62,550 nucleotides of DNA from the NCBI GenBank assembly GCA_024225275.1, contig JAAEMS010000042.1:1-62550 (forward strand), in the 5' to 3' direction. A program made the position numbers and the translations under genes. This DNA comes from Actinomycetes bacterium. GTDB lineage: Bacteria; Actinomycetota; Acidimicrobiia; Acidimicrobiales; JAAEMS01. Under the pieces are notes generated by a model. That model was not told the DNA's origin and ran no database searches. It saw nothing but the letters and a program-made list of their open reading frames with translations. Positions 24,978 to 34,185 of this stretch are shown piece by piece. Positions within the stretch are counted from its first letter, which is position 1, and each line of letters starts with the position of its first letter.

Positions 24978-26276
24978 TCAGGCCGGGACGGGTGGCACCG
25001 GCCTGCTGGGCCGGGCGAACAGGTAGGTGGCGGCCAGGGCCAGGCTCGCCGCGGGCCCGATCAGGGATACCAGTAGGGCCCTCTGGTAGCTGCCGGCGGT
25101 GGCCTCGATCCAGGCGAACAGGAACGGCCCGATGGCACTTCCGATGACCAGAGCGCTCATCTGGGCGCCGGCGATGGCGCCCATGTGGGTGCGGCCGAAC
25201 AGGCGGGGCAGAGCCGCAGCCATCAGGGCGGCCCGCAGGCCCGATGATGAACCCCACGACACGATGGCCCCAATGCGCCAGACCGGGTCGCTCAGCTCCC
25301 CGACGGTCAGGTACATGATCATCTGGAGCGCGGCCATGGCTACGGCCAGGCCGATGATCGGAATGGTGTCGGCCAGCCATCCGGCCACCAGGGTGATCGG
25401 GATGCTGATCAGGGCGATCGGCACGAAGATCAGCACGATGGTCGACTCGTCGAGGCCCACCTCGTTGCCCAGGTCGACGATGTGGAAGGTGAGCGCGGTG
25501 CCCACCACCGACATGGAGAAGATGGGCAGGGTCACGATCCAGAACCGGCGGTCGCGGATGGCCTGAGCCCGGGTGAAGGCCACGTCCTCGGCCACCGCGG
25601 CCGGTCTCGACGGATCGGCCAGCCCCCCGCCCCCATCGATCACGAGGCCGCACTCTTCGGGTGTGTTGCGGAAGAAGACCAGGATGAGCGCACCGAGAAC
25701 GATCAGTAGCCCGATGGAGAGCTGCCGCCAGGCCCAGCGGAAGTCCGAGAGCTCGATGAGGGCGAACAGCAGGGTGGGGGTCAAGGAGAACACGAAGGCG
25801 AAGGCCGCGCTGGAGACCGATGAGACGAGACCCCGCCGCCGGTCGAACCACTGGGAGATCATCGTGCGGGAGGACAGGGTGAGCAGGCCCTGGCCGCAGA
25901 ACCGTAGGAACCCGAAGGCAATCGACATCACCACCAGGCCGGTGACACGCCCCATCGGCCCCACGAAGCTGAGTACCGACAGGGTGATGGCAAGCCCGAC
26001 GGTGGCACCGAAGGCCACCACCCGGGACCCGAACATGTCGACCCAGCGACCCCCGATCGGTAGGAACAGCCCGCTCAGGGTCGTACCGATCAGGTAGGCC
26101 ATGGCCAGCTGGAGACGGGTGAGGTGGGTGGCATCGCTCAGGTGTTCGGTGAAGACGCTGACGCCAGCCGTCTGACCCGGGAAGCTGGCCAGCATCCCGA
26201 CCGTGCCGACCGCCAGGATGACCCATCCGTAATAGAACGGGAGCCGGCCGGGATCGAAAGGTCTACGTGCGGCCAT
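24978..26276 (-). CDS. MFS transporter, 12 helices (monocarboxylate/OFA-like)
   Basis: A 432-residue transporter. It opens with FYYGWVILAVGTVGML, the usual start of the oxalate-formate/monocarboxylate branch, followed by GGRWVDMFGSR (motif A), a central cytoplasmic loop (FFRNTPEECGLVIDG, also typical of this branch) and a second half with six helices. It probably moves an organic acid across the membrane; the substrate is not deducible. It lies 21 bases downstream of the ABC-2 permease on the same strand and may be the last gene of that transcript. Confidence 0.85.
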   Translation of the reverse strand: MAARRPFDPGRLPFYYGWVILAVGTVGMLASFPGQTAGVSVFTEHLSDATHLTRLQLAMAYLIGTTLSGLFLPIGGRWVDMFGSRVVAFGATVGLAITLSVLSFVGPMGRVTGLVVMSIAFGFLRFCGQGLLTLSSRTMISQWFDRRRGLVSSVSSAAFAFVFSLTPTLLFALIELSDFRWAWRQLSIGLLIVLGALILVFFRNTPEECGLVIDGGGGLADPSRPAAVAEDVAFTRAQAIRDRRFWIVTLPIFSMSVVGTALTFHIVDLGNEVGLDESTIVLIFVPIALISIPITLVAGWLADTIPIIGLAVAMAALQMIMYLTVGELSDPVWRIGAIVSWGSSSGLRAALMAAALPRLFGRTHMGAIAGAQMSALVIGSAIGPFLFAWIEATAGSYQRALLVSLIGPAASLALAATYLFARPSRPVPPVPA

Positions 26277-26297
26277 CCAGTTGTTCCCGTAGGGCGA

Positions 26298-27095
26298 TCA
26301 GAGCTTGCGGAAGCCGGTGGCGGCGAAGACGCTGAGCACCGAGATCAGGACGATGGAAGCCACTAGTCCGGGCCAGGTGAGGTCCCAGGTGACGCCATCG
26401 AGGAAGCCCTGGCGGGCCATGCGCAGGATGTTGGTGGTGGGGTTGACCCGGGCGGCATCGTGGAGCCAGCCCTCCATGACCGACAGAGGCACCTGACCGA
26501 TCGACAGGAACAGGCTCGAGAAGATGCCGACCTGGACCAGGCCCATCGCCCGCTGGGTCTTCATGCGGTACACGATGCCCAGTGCCCACAAGCTGGTGAA
26601 GATGGCCATGCACGCGCCGGCCAGAGCCAGGAGCAGGACGCCGGGGATTCCGGGCCAGTCGGCCCCGAGCACCAGCCCGAGGGGAAGTGCGGTGAACAGG
26701 GGGAAGGTCGAGCGGATGATCGACCCCCCGATGGCCCCGACTACGAGGGCTGTCCGGTTGATGGGGGCGAGCAGGAGTCGGTCGTAGAACCCGGACTCGA
26801 GGTCGCGGGCGGTCGTGAAGCCGACCCCCATACCCCCGAAGGCGGCGCCCTGGACACAGGCGTAGGGCACGAACCAGTCGAGGACATTGTCAGTGGGGAA
26901 GCCGGGCAGGTCGGCGATGGCCGAGTAGGAACCGGCGAAGGCGACCATGAAGAAGATCGGCATGATCAGGATCGGGCCGATGGCCGAGGGAACCCGGGTG
27001 ATGGCCACCAGGGCCCGCCGGATGATGGCCACGACCACCGGACCCATGGCGACAGCCGGTTCTGTCGTGGGCGGGGCGCCCGTGGTGGCGGTCAT
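26298..27095 (-). CDS. ABC-2 type permease (second subunit)
   Basis: A 265-residue ABC-2 membrane subunit with six helices. It shares with the first subunit the plan ARRAL...FFMVAFAGSYSAIADLPGFP, DLESGFYDRLLLAPINRTALVVG, LNP/RVNPTTNILRMARQGF. The start ATG overlaps the stop of the first permease (ATGA). The two permeases with the ATPase above form a DrrAB-like exporter with a heterodimeric membrane part. Antibiotic, lipid or pigment export are the usual tasks; the cargo is unknown here. Confidence 0.87.
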   Translation of the reverse strand: MTATTGAPPTTEPAVAMGPVVVAIIRRALVAITRVPSAIGPILIMPIFFMVAFAGSYSAIADLPGFPTDNVLDWFVPYACVQGAAFGGMGVGFTTARDLESGFYDRLLLAPINRTALVVGAIGGSIIRSTFPLFTALPLGLVLGADWPGIPGVLLLALAGACMAIFTSLWALGIVYRMKTQRAMGLVQVGIFSSLFLSIGQVPLSVMEGWLHDAARVNPTTNILRMARQGFLDGVTWDLTWPGLVASIVLISVLSVFAATGFRKL

Positions 27096-27907
27096 GACGC
27101 GTCCGCCAGTCGCCGGCGGAGCTGGGTCAAGGCCAGGGTGATCGTGGCGGTGGCGAACAGGACGGCCACGAGGAGCCCGACGGCCGCCTCACCCAGATCG
27201 AACCCCACCAGTACCTGGTGACGCACCGAGTCGATGACGAAGGTGATCGGGTTGAGCTCGGCGATGCGCCGGTAGAGGCCCGACATGGTCTGGACCGGGA
27301 AGAACGCGCTGGAGATGAACAACAGGATGAAGATCAGGGGGAAGGAGTTGCCGACCGCCTCGACCGAGCCGGTGCGCAACCCCAGAGCGGCGCCGTAGCC
27401 CCCTACGCCGATGGCCATTGTCATCATCAGGACGATCATCACCAGGACCCCACCGATTCCCCCTTCGACGGTGGCGTCGAACATGGCGAACACGGCCACG
27501 TAGAACAAGGTCACCCCGGCCCCGTAGGCGGCCGCCCCCGCCAGTCGCGAGATCAGGATCGAGACCCTGGACACCGGTGAGGCGAGGAGACGGTCCATGA
27601 AACCGTTCTCGATGTCCAGGGCGAGGTCGGTGGAGGCTTCGATCGAGCCGAACAGTACGCCCTGAAGGATGGTTCCGGCCATGAGGAATTGGAGGAAGCT
27701 TCGGGAGTCGGGGAACCCGGGGAGGTCGGTGGCTCTGCTGAACGCCGACGCCGACACGGCCGTGATCAGGAGGGGGAACAGGCCACCGAAGACCCAGCTG
27801 GCGGGTTGGCGGAAGAAGCCCACCACCGCCCGGCGGGCCATGACCAGGAAGGCCGACAACGAAGGAGGTCCCGCGACTGCCGATTTGCTCATTGTCACCC
27901 TGTTCAT
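27092..27907 (-). CDS. ABC-2 type permease (first subunit)
   Basis: A 271-residue, six-helix ABC-2 permease. It has the elbow-helix region ARRAVVGFFRQPASWVFG and the conserved DIENGFMDRLLASPVSRVSILISRL loop, and a C-terminal ELNPITFVIDSVRHQVL. The ATG at 27907 overlaps the ATPase stop as ATGA; a second ATG five codons on is also possible. It is paralogous to the following permease, so the two most likely pair as a heterodimer in the cytoplasmic membrane. Confidence 0.87.
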   Translation of the reverse strand: MNRVTMSKSAVAGPPSLSAFLVMARRAVVGFFRQPASWVFGGLFPLLITAVSASAFSRATDLPGFPDSRSFLQFLMAGTILQGVLFGSIEASTDLALDIENGFMDRLLASPVSRVSILISRLAGAAAYGAGVTLFYVAVFAMFDATVEGGIGGVLVMIVLMMTMAIGVGGYGAALGLRTGSVEAVGNSFPLIFILLFISSAFFPVQTMSGLYRRIAELNPITFVIDSVRHQVLVGFDLGEAAVGLLVAVLFATATITLALTQLRRRLADAS

Positions 27908-28845
27908 GCGGTGTCGCCCTCGAGTCGCCGCCCGGTGGCCTGGGCGAACACGTCGTCGAGGCTGGGGGCGTCGAGCTCCATGTGGAGGACGGTGATGCCC
28001 TGGTCGTCGAGGGCGCGTACGACATCGGCCAGCCGGCTGGCACCATTGTCGAGGCCGATGGCGACCCGCCCCTGGCGGGCCGGTCGCGACTCTCCGAACC
28101 GGCCCAGCACAGCCGTCGCCGACTCCAGGTGGGTGTCGTCGACATCGACCCGCAGGGTGGGGGATCCGACATCGGCCTTGAGGGCCGCTGGGCTGCCCTG
28201 GCGGACGATCACGCCGTTGTCGATTATGCCCACCCGGTGGGCCAGCTCGTCGGCCTCCTCGAGGTACTGGGTGGTGAGGAACACGGTGGTGCCCTCGGCG
28301 TTGAGACGGCGGACCTCCTCCCATAGATTCATCCGGCTGCTGGGATCGAGGCCAGTGGTGGGCTCGTCGAGGAACAGCACCCGAGGCTCATGGATGAGCG
28401 ACAGGGCGAGGTCGAGCCGTCGGCGCATACCCCCCGAGTAGGTGCCGACCCGGCGACCGGCGGCATCGGTGAGGCCAACCCGTTCCAAGAGCTCACCGCC
28501 CCGTTCGGTGGCCGCCTTCCGGTTGAGGCCGTGCAGGGTCGCCTGGAGTCGGATGAGCTCGTGGCCGGTCATGAGGGGGTCGATGGCTGCGTCCTGGAGA
28601 GCAACGCCGATGTTGCGCCGGACGTGAGCGGCCTCGGTGGCCACGTCATAGCCGGCCACCACGGCCCTGCCGCCCGAAGGCTTGAGCAGGGTGGTGAGAA
28701 TCCGCACCGCCGTTGACTTGCCCGCCCCGTTGGGCCCGAGAAAGCCATAGATCTCGCCCTCGGGAACGGCCAGGTCGATGCCGGCGACAGCCTCGAGATC
28801 ACCGAAGCTGCGGCGCAGTCCTTCAACGTAGATGGGAGACTCCAC
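27904..28845 (-). CDS. DrrA-type ABC transporter ATPase
   Basis: A 313-residue ATPase. Walker A is GPNGAGKST, the Q-loop is in GVALQDAAID, the signature is YSGGMRRRLDLAL, Walker B is VLFLDEPTTGLD and the switch region is TTQYLEEADELA. The C-terminal domain (SLDDVFAQATGR) is that of the DrrA/drug-exporter subfamily, which couples to ABC-2 permeases. The gene heads the three-gene exporter operon with overlapping start and stop codons. Starts at GTG 28845; TAGACA lies six bases upstream but lacks the final T of a good -10. Confidence 0.9.
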   Translation of the reverse strand: MESPIYVEGLRRSFGDLEAVAGIDLAVPEGEIYGFLGPNGAGKSTAVRILTTLLKPSGGRAVVAGYDVATEAAHVRRNIGVALQDAAIDPLMTGHELIRLQATLHGLNRKAATERGGELLERVGLTDAAGRRVGTYSGGMRRRLDLALSLIHEPRVLFLDEPTTGLDPSSRMNLWEEVRRLNAEGTTVFLTTQYLEEADELAHRVGIIDNGVIVRQGSPAALKADVGSPTLRVDVDDTHLESATAVLGRFGESRPARQGRVAIGLDNGASRLADVVRALDDQGITVLHMELDAPSLDDVFAQATGRRLEGDTA

Positions 28846-28881
28846 TCTCGTTGTCTACCCAAGAACGGAGCGGAGTCCTCG

Positions 28882-29844
28882 ATGAAGATCGCGATCGTTG
28901 GAACCGGGGCGATGGGTTCGGTCTACGCGGCTCTGCTGGCCGATGCCGGCCACGAGGTGTGGGCCATCGACACCTGGGCCGAGCACGTGGCGGCCATGGC
29001 CGAGCAAGGTCTGCGGGTCGAGGGGGCCAGCGGCGACCGGGTCGTCACCACCATCAACGCCACGGCCGACGCGGCCGAAGCCGGCAACTGTGATCTGTAC
29101 GTGATCGCCACCAAGGCCGGGGGCGTGGGCGCGGCAGCCCGCTCGATCGTGCCGATCATGAGCTCGGACTCACTGGTGCTGACCATCCAGAACGGGCTGG
29201 GCGCAGCCGAGCGCATTGGCGAGCACATGCCCACTGACAATGTGCTGCTGGGCGTGGCCGAGGGGTTCGGAGCATCGATGCGCGGTCCGGGCCACGCCCA
29301 CCACAACGCCATGCGCATGATCCGGGTCGGGGAGATGGAGGGCGGGATGACCACTCGGCTCCAGGATCTGGTGAGAGTCTGGCAGGAGGCCGGCTTCGAC
29401 GCCCGGGCGTTCGACGACATCGAGCAGCTCATCTGGGAGAAGTTCCTCTGCAACGTGGCCCTGAGCGCCCCGTGCACCACGTTCCGGTGCACGGTGGGCG
29501 ACCTCATGGCCAACGAGGAGTGGTGGTCGGTCGCCCTGGGCTGCATGCTCGAGGCCCATCAGGTCGGGGTGGCCCGGGGGGTGAACTTCTCATTCGAAGA
29601 CCCAGTCGCCTACGTCACGAAGTTCGCGGGCACCATGCCCAACGCCCGCCCCTCGATGCTCCTCGACCACCTCGAACAGCAGCCGTCGGAGATCGACGCC
29701 ATCAACGGTCAGGTGCCGGGGTTGGGCCGCCAGCTCGGTATCGACACGCCGTACAACGACACCGTTTGCGCCGTTGTGCGTTCGTACGAAGAGCGGTTCG
29801 GCACAGAGCACCGGAGGGCGGCTTCCGGGCCATCGAGGCGGTAA
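28882..29844 (+). CDS. Ketopantoate reductase family (PanE/ApbA) protein
   Basis: A 320-residue NADP-binding dehydrogenase. It has the N-terminal GTGAMGSVYAALLADAGHEV, IATKAG, the catalytic Lys in WEKFLCNVALSAPCTTF and the C-terminal helical domain with NARPSMLLDHLEQQPSEIDAINGQV. The last motif (SSM..D pattern, here PSMLLD, and EIDAING) is typical of PanE. The classical reaction is NADPH reduction of 2-dehydropantoate in CoA synthesis, but many paralogs act on other 2-keto acids. Because no other pan genes lie nearby, I do not assign panE itself. Confidence 0.85.
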   Translation: MKIAIVGTGAMGSVYAALLADAGHEVWAIDTWAEHVAAMAEQGLRVEGASGDRVVTTINATADAAEAGNCDLYVIATKAGGVGAAARSIVPIMSSDSLVLTIQNGLGAAERIGEHMPTDNVLLGVAEGFGASMRGPGHAHHNAMRMIRVGEMEGGMTTRLQDLVRVWQEAGFDARAFDDIEQLIWEKFLCNVALSAPCTTFRCTVGDLMANEEWWSVALGCMLEAHQVGVARGVNFSFEDPVAYVTKFAGTMPNARPSMLLDHLEQQPSEIDAINGQVPGLGRQLGIDTPYNDTVCAVVRSYEERFGTEHRRAASGPSRR

Positions 29845-29869
29845 TGTACGGACAATTGAGTTGAGCCGA

Positions 29870-29875
29870 TAGGGT
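29870..29875 (+). promoter_or_regulatory. -10 box (TAGGGT) for 56-residue Cys-rich protein
   Basis: TAGGGT lies exactly seven bases before the ATG at 29883, placing this small gene on its own leaderless transcript. Confidence 0.55.
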
Positions 29876-29882
29876 GGCCTTC

Positions 29883-30053
29883 ATGTGCCGACAAACCACC
29901 TGTTCAACCTGCGGAAAGCCCAGCTGGGCCGGATGCGGAGCCCACATCGAGCAGGTGCTCGGCGATGTCGCCCCTGACGACCGCTGTCAGTGCGAAGCGG
30001 GGTCCACCCGGGCCATGCGGGGAGGGTTCCTGCGCCGGGTCCTGGGCGGCTGA
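29883..30053 (+). CDS. Small Cys-rich protein (MCRxxxCxxC type)
   Basis: A 56-residue protein starting MCRQTTCSTCGKPSWAGCG, followed by AHIEQVL and a second pair in DRCQCEAGS. Six cysteines and one histidine occur in the order C-x4-C-x2-C-x7-C, then H, then C-x-C, which would suit zinc binding. Similar short proteins with the MCR..TC..CGK..W.GCG start are widespread in actinobacteria without known function. The basic C-terminal tail (RAMRGGFLRRVLGG) could touch nucleic acid or membrane. It has its own -10 box; the gene is easy to miss because of its size. Confidence 0.75.
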   Translation: MCRQTTCSTCGKPSWAGCGAHIEQVLGDVAPDDRCQCEAGSTRAMRGGFLRRVLGG

Positions 30054-30140
30054 GGAGGGGCTTGTTGTGGCGCCGTCGTGCACGATCGGTCTCCACGACG
30101 AATACTGGGCAGGTAGGAGTCCGTCGGAAAGGGAATCACC

Positions 30141-31115
30141 GTGAGAGCCGTCGTCTGCAATGCGTTCGGGCCGCCCGAGAATCTGGTGGTGGAGGAGATG
30201 GACGACCCCTCGCCCGGCCCGGGCGAGGTGGTGGTAGAGGTGAAGGCCTCCGCCGTCACCTTCCCCGACACCCTCATGCTCGAGGACAAGTACCAGTTCA
30301 AGGCTCCGCCTCCCTATGTGCCCGGTGGTGAGGTCGCGGGAGTCGTGGCCGCCCTGGGTGAAGGGGTCGAGAATCTCTCCGTCGGCGACCGGGTAGTGGG
30401 CGGCCTGGGCGTGACCGGAGGATTCGCTGAGTTGGCCATCGTCCCCGCGGCCGGAGCTCGGGTCCTGCCCGACAGTGTCGGTTTCGGTGAATCGACCGGC
30501 CTCAACTATGCCTACGGAACCACCCTCTACGGCCTCGAGCACCGCGGTGATCTGAAGGAAGGTGAGAGCCTCCTGATCCTGGGAGCGGGCGGCAACGTCG
30601 GCCTGTCCGCCGTCGAGTTGGGCAAGCTGATGGGTGCCCGAGTCATTGCCGCCGCGTCCACCGAGGAGAAGCTCGACCTCTGCCGTGAGCGGGGGGCTGA
30701 CGAGACCATCAACTACGCCACGGAGAACCTGAAGGAGCGGGCCAAGGAGCTCACCGACGGCAAGGGCGTCGACGTCATCTACGACTGTGTGGGCGGCGAC
30801 TACGCCGAGTCGGCGCTGAGGGCCATCGGCTGGGAAGGACGGTTCCTGGTGATCGGCTTCACGGCTGGCATCCCCTCCATCCCCCTCAACCTGACCCTGC
30901 TCAAGAGCTGCCAGATCGTGGGGGTCTTCTACGGGGCCATGACCTCACGCGACCCCGAGCTTCGTGACGCGATCTCCCAGAAGCTGATCGATCTGACCGC
31001 CTCGGGGGAGTTGCGCCCTCATGTGTCGGCCCGCTACTCGCTCGACGAAGCGGGTCAGGCCCTTCGGTCCCTGATGGATCGCACCGCCCGGGGCAAGGTC
31101 GTCATCGAGCCCTGA
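30141..31115 (+). CDS. NADPH:quinone oxidoreductase-like MDR protein
   Basis: A 324-residue zinc-free MDR protein. N-terminal MRAVVCNAFGPPENLVVEEM and PPYVPGGEVAGVVAALGEGV define the catalytic domain, and LILGAGGNVGLSAVELGKLMGARVIAAAS is the NADP-binding fold. The central stretch VIYDCVGGDYAESALRAIGWEGRFLVIGF is typical of QOR-type enzymes, which reduce quinones or enoyl groups. The GTG at 30141 has an AAGGGA purine stretch at 30129-30134, seven bases before it. The neighbouring genes also handle redox cofactors. Confidence 0.87.
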   Translation: MRAVVCNAFGPPENLVVEEMDDPSPGPGEVVVEVKASAVTFPDTLMLEDKYQFKAPPPYVPGGEVAGVVAALGEGVENLSVGDRVVGGLGVTGGFAELAIVPAAGARVLPDSVGFGESTGLNYAYGTTLYGLEHRGDLKEGESLLILGAGGNVGLSAVELGKLMGARVIAAASTEEKLDLCRERGADETINYATENLKERAKELTDGKGVDVIYDCVGGDYAESALRAIGWEGRFLVIGFTAGIPSIPLNLTLLKSCQIVGVFYGAMTSRDPELRDAISQKLIDLTASGELRPHVSARYSLDEAGQALRSLMDRTARGKVVIEP

Positions 31116-31182
31116 CCAGGCGCCCAGACCAGGGCATCGAGGTCGCCCAGCGGGCCCATGAACTGGCCATGGGAGGACACGG

Positions 31183-31188
31183 TAGTGT
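31183..31188 (+). promoter_or_regulatory. -10 box (TAGTGT) for PPOX-fold gene
   Basis: TAGTGT lies exactly seven bases before the ATG at 31196. Confidence 0.5.
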
Positions 31189-31195
31189 TGGGGCC

Positions 31196-31567
31196 ATGAG
31201 CCTTCCCGTTGACCTCGACCGGCTGGCGGCGGAGATCGGCAACCGCGGCCCGTCTGCTTTTCTCATGACCGGTGGCGACGCCGGCCCTCCCCGGATCTCT
31301 CATGTCTCGGTCGAGATGTCGGCCGATGGATCGATGACCTGCCCCATTGGCGTTCGCGCCGCGGCCCAAATCGGTGATCGGCCCGATGTTTCTCTGCTCT
31401 GGCCGGCGGGGGATCCGACCGACTACAACCTGATCGTCGATGCCGAAGCGGTCCTCGAGGCCGAGACGGCCACGATCACCCCCGCCTTCGCCGTACTCCA
31501 TCGCAATGCGACAGCCGACACCGACTGTGGGTCCGACTGCGTCCCCCTGGCCTCCGAAACTCCCTAG
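31196..31567 (+). CDS. PPOX-fold (split beta-barrel) flavin-binding-type protein
   Basis: A 123-residue protein with the pattern of pyridoxamine-5-phosphate oxidase-like split barrels: GPSAFLMTGGDAGPPRISHVSVEM, then a middle SLLWPAGDPTDYNLIVDAEAVLE. These small proteins bind FMN, F420 or haem; which one is not visible. The ATG at 31196 is chosen over an upstream in-frame start because of a TAGTGT box seven bases before. The nitroreductase gene follows after 46 bases and has its own ribosome binding site. Confidence 0.7.
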   Translation: MSLPVDLDRLAAEIGNRGPSAFLMTGGDAGPPRISHVSVEMSADGSMTCPIGVRAAAQIGDRPDVSLLWPAGDPTDYNLIVDAEAVLEAETATITPAFAVLHRNATADTDCGSDCVPLASETP

Positions 31568-31613
31568 CCTGCCCGCGCCGACCACTCCCGAACGGCACAC
31601 CTCGAAGGGAACC

Positions 31614-32351
31614 ATGCACGACATCCATCAGCTCCTGCGGTCTCACCGGTCGATCCGGAAGTTCGTCGCGGAAGAGCTCGACGACCAGGTTGTGAACGAC
31701 CTCGTGCGCAGCGGGTTGTCGGCCGCCACGTCGAGCAACCTCCAGGCCACGACGGTGATTCGTGTTCGCAGCCAGGACGTGAAGGAACAGATCGCCGACG
31801 TGGCCGGGGGCCAGCAACAGATCGTCTCCGCGGGAGCCTTCCTCGTGTGGTGCGCCGACCTCAACCGCACCCGGCGGGCCTGCGAAGCGGCCGGGGGGTC
31901 GATGACGTCGGGGATGACCGAGCAGTTCATCATCGCCACGGTCGATGTCGCCCTGGCCGCCCAGAATGCGGTGGTGGCCGCCGAGGCCCAGGGATTGGGC
32001 ATCTGCTACATCGGCGCGGTTCGCAACGACCCTCAGCGGGTGTCTGACCTGCTGGAGTTGCCCGATGACGTGTACCCGGTATTCGGACTCTGCATCGGTG
32101 AGCCGGCCCAGGACCCCGAGGTCAAACCCCGGCTCCCCCTCGACGTCGTACTGAAGGATGACATCTACTCCATCGAGGGTGAAGCAGAGGCGATCAGGGA
32201 ATACGACGAGGTCGTGTCCGAGTACTACCGCACCCGATCCGGTGGCCGGAAAGACAGCTCCTGGACCCAGGAGATGGCCGGCCTCGTCGACGGTGAGAAG
32301 CGTCCCCACATGCGGCCTTTCCTCGCCAACCGCGGCTTCGAGCTCCGATAG
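31614..32351 (+). CDS. Nitroreductase family flavoprotein (NfsA-like)
   Basis: A 245-residue nitroreductase. The start IHQLLRSHRSIRKFVAEELD carries the FMN phosphate-binding SHRSIRKF; later AATSSNLQATTVI and GLGICYIGAVRNDP complete the FMN site, and the tail SRPLDLVLKDD-like region (PRLPLDVVLKDD) with the C-terminal basic arm fits oxygen-insensitive NADPH nitroreductases of the NfsA type. It reduces nitroaromatics, quinones or flavins in the cytoplasm. AAGGGA lies four bases upstream of the ATG at 31614. Confidence 0.85.
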   Translation: MHDIHQLLRSHRSIRKFVAEELDDQVVNDLVRSGLSAATSSNLQATTVIRVRSQDVKEQIADVAGGQQQIVSAGAFLVWCADLNRTRRACEAAGGSMTSGMTEQFIIATVDVALAAQNAVVAAEAQGLGICYIGAVRNDPQRVSDLLELPDDVYPVFGLCIGEPAQDPEVKPRLPLDVVLKDDIYSIEGEAEAIREYDEVVSEYYRTRSGGRKDSSWTQEMAGLVDGEKRPHMRPFLANRGFELR

Positions 32352-32446
32352 TCGGTTCTCGCCTGCTTCCGATAGCTGACTGCTGATAGCCGACATCCGA
32401 ACACCGTTGCTACTGTCGGCAGAGTCGGGCCACAGGCAGGAGAAGT

Positions 32447-34084
32447 GTGGGAGCAACCGGATCCACATCACCGCACCCATCCTCGAGGCTGTGGGAACGG
32501 CTCATCGAACCCTCGACTGGGGTCACCGACCCGGTTGAGCGTCGGACCACCCGGCTCGTCTCGGCCTTGCTGGTGCTGATCGCCCCTCTGGGGGTGTTGT
32601 CGATCGTCGCCCAGATGATCGATGCGGGCACGATCGAGGACCAGCATGTCGTGGTCGGGTTTGCGTTGGTCGCGATCCTGCTCGGTTATCTCCTGAGTCG
32701 CACCGGCCACGTCGAGTGGGCGATGAGCGCAACCCTGGTGCCCACGGTCACTGGGCTGGCAGTGGTCTTGGTCGATTCTGGTGACCCGGGCTGGTTCGCT
32801 TTCATGGCCCTGAGCCCGGCGCTGGGCAGCCTCTTGTTGCCGGCTCGCACCGCGACCGTCCTCGTCCTTGTCAACATGCTGGTGGTGATCCTGGCGACGG
32901 TTGTGGCCAGCGACCTCGCTGCCGCAACGGCCTACGTGGCCATTGTCTTCAATGCCATCATCGCCGCCGTTCTGCTCACGGCCCGGAGCCACCGGGATCG
33001 GCTCGAGCTCGTGCGGCGCCAGGAGATGCTGGCTCGTCAGCGGCTCACCGACCTCATCCTCCGGAGCACCTTCGGAGGGATCGCCATCCACCACCGCGGC
33101 GAGATCATCCGGTCCAACGAGACCTTCGGTGCCATGTTCGGGTTGGCCGATGACTCCGCCGTGGGCCGACAGCTCGAGGAGCTCTTTGCGCCAAAGTCCC
33201 AGGCGAGTCTCACCGGTCTGGTCGAGGGAGTCGAGGGGGGCTCGGCCGATCTGGTGGCCATGCGCCGGGACGGATCGGCCTTCGAAGCAGAGGTTCTCTG
33301 CCCGGCCGGGTTGATCGGGACCGAAGACGCCCAGGTCCTCGCCATCCGCGACATCTCCGACCGCAAGCGGGCTGCCGACACCCTCGTACGGGCCCAGCGG
33401 ATGGAGTCTGTTGGTCGCCTGGCGGCCGGCATTGCCCACGACACCAACAACCTCCTCGCCGTCATCCTCATCAACTCCGAGCGGCTGGCCACCGAGCAGA
33501 CCCGCTCTGGTCACGCCCCCGGGCTCGCCGACAGCATTCACGGAGCGGCCCAGCAGATCGCCACCCTCCTCGGCCGGCTCCAGCTCGTCGATCGGGGCCG
33601 GGTCGACGAACCGGTGGTCGTCGACCTACTCAGCTTCGTGGTCGACCGCTGCCCCATGTGGGGCCAGGTGGTCGGCGATCGAATCGACGTGGATATCCGA
33701 CACGGTGACGACATTGGTCAGGTGGCGGTCGATCCGACCCACCTCGAACAGGTGCTGCTCAATCTTGTCCTGAATGCCCGCGACGCCATGCCCGCCGGGG
33801 GCCAGGTAGTGGTCGAGCTCGACGGGGTTCGCCTCGATGAGGATGGCCACCTTCCCGCCGGCCGGTATCAGCGGATCAGGGTCCATGACAACGGGGTGGG
33901 GATACCCCCTGAGAACCTCGAACAGGTCTTCGAGCCCTTCTTCACCACCAAGCGCAAGGAGATGGGTACCGGTATCGGCCTGTACACCTCCCGCGAGGTC
34001 ATTGAGGAATCGGGCGGGACGCTCACCGTCGAGGTGAGCCCGGACTTCACCACCTTCCAGGTGCTGCTACCCGACGCCCCCTGA
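32447..34084 (+). CDS. PAS-domain membrane histidine kinase (orphan)
   Basis: A 545-residue kinase. Six hydrophobic helices occupy about residues 37-185, with no large external loop, followed by a PAS domain (about 205-310, FGGIAIHHRGEIIRSNETFGAMFGL). The phosphoacceptor His331 is in GIAHDTNNLLAVI, the HDxNN type seen in NtrB-like kinases, and the ATPase domain has LVLNARDAMP, DNGVGIP and TGIGLYTSRE. No response regulator gene is adjacent, so its partner is elsewhere. The GTG start has AGGAGA four bases upstream, and TACTGT about 30 bases upstream may be the -10. Confidence 0.88.
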   Translation: MGATGSTSPHPSSRLWERLIEPSTGVTDPVERRTTRLVSALLVLIAPLGVLSIVAQMIDAGTIEDQHVVVGFALVAILLGYLLSRTGHVEWAMSATLVPTVTGLAVVLVDSGDPGWFAFMALSPALGSLLLPARTATVLVLVNMLVVILATVVASDLAAATAYVAIVFNAIIAAVLLTARSHRDRLELVRRQEMLARQRLTDLILRSTFGGIAIHHRGEIIRSNETFGAMFGLADDSAVGRQLEELFAPKSQASLTGLVEGVEGGSADLVAMRRDGSAFEAEVLCPAGLIGTEDAQVLAIRDISDRKRAADTLVRAQRMESVGRLAAGIAHDTNNLLAVILINSERLATEQTRSGHAPGLADSIHGAAQQIATLLGRLQLVDRGRVDEPVVVDLLSFVVDRCPMWGQVVGDRIDVDIRHGDDIGQVAVDPTHLEQVLLNLVLNARDAMPAGGQVVVELDGVRLDEDGHLPAGRYQRIRVHDNGVGIPPENLEQVFEPFFTTKRKEMGTGIGLYTSREVIEESGGTLTVEVSPDFTTFQVLLPDAP

Positions 34085-34185
34085 CTCGATCTCGCGCGCA
34101 GGCACTCCGTGTGGTCCACCTGGGCCCCGGGCCTCAGGATCACTCGCCAGACGGTGGTGGCGGCGGCCAGTGTGTTGGCTCAGCG

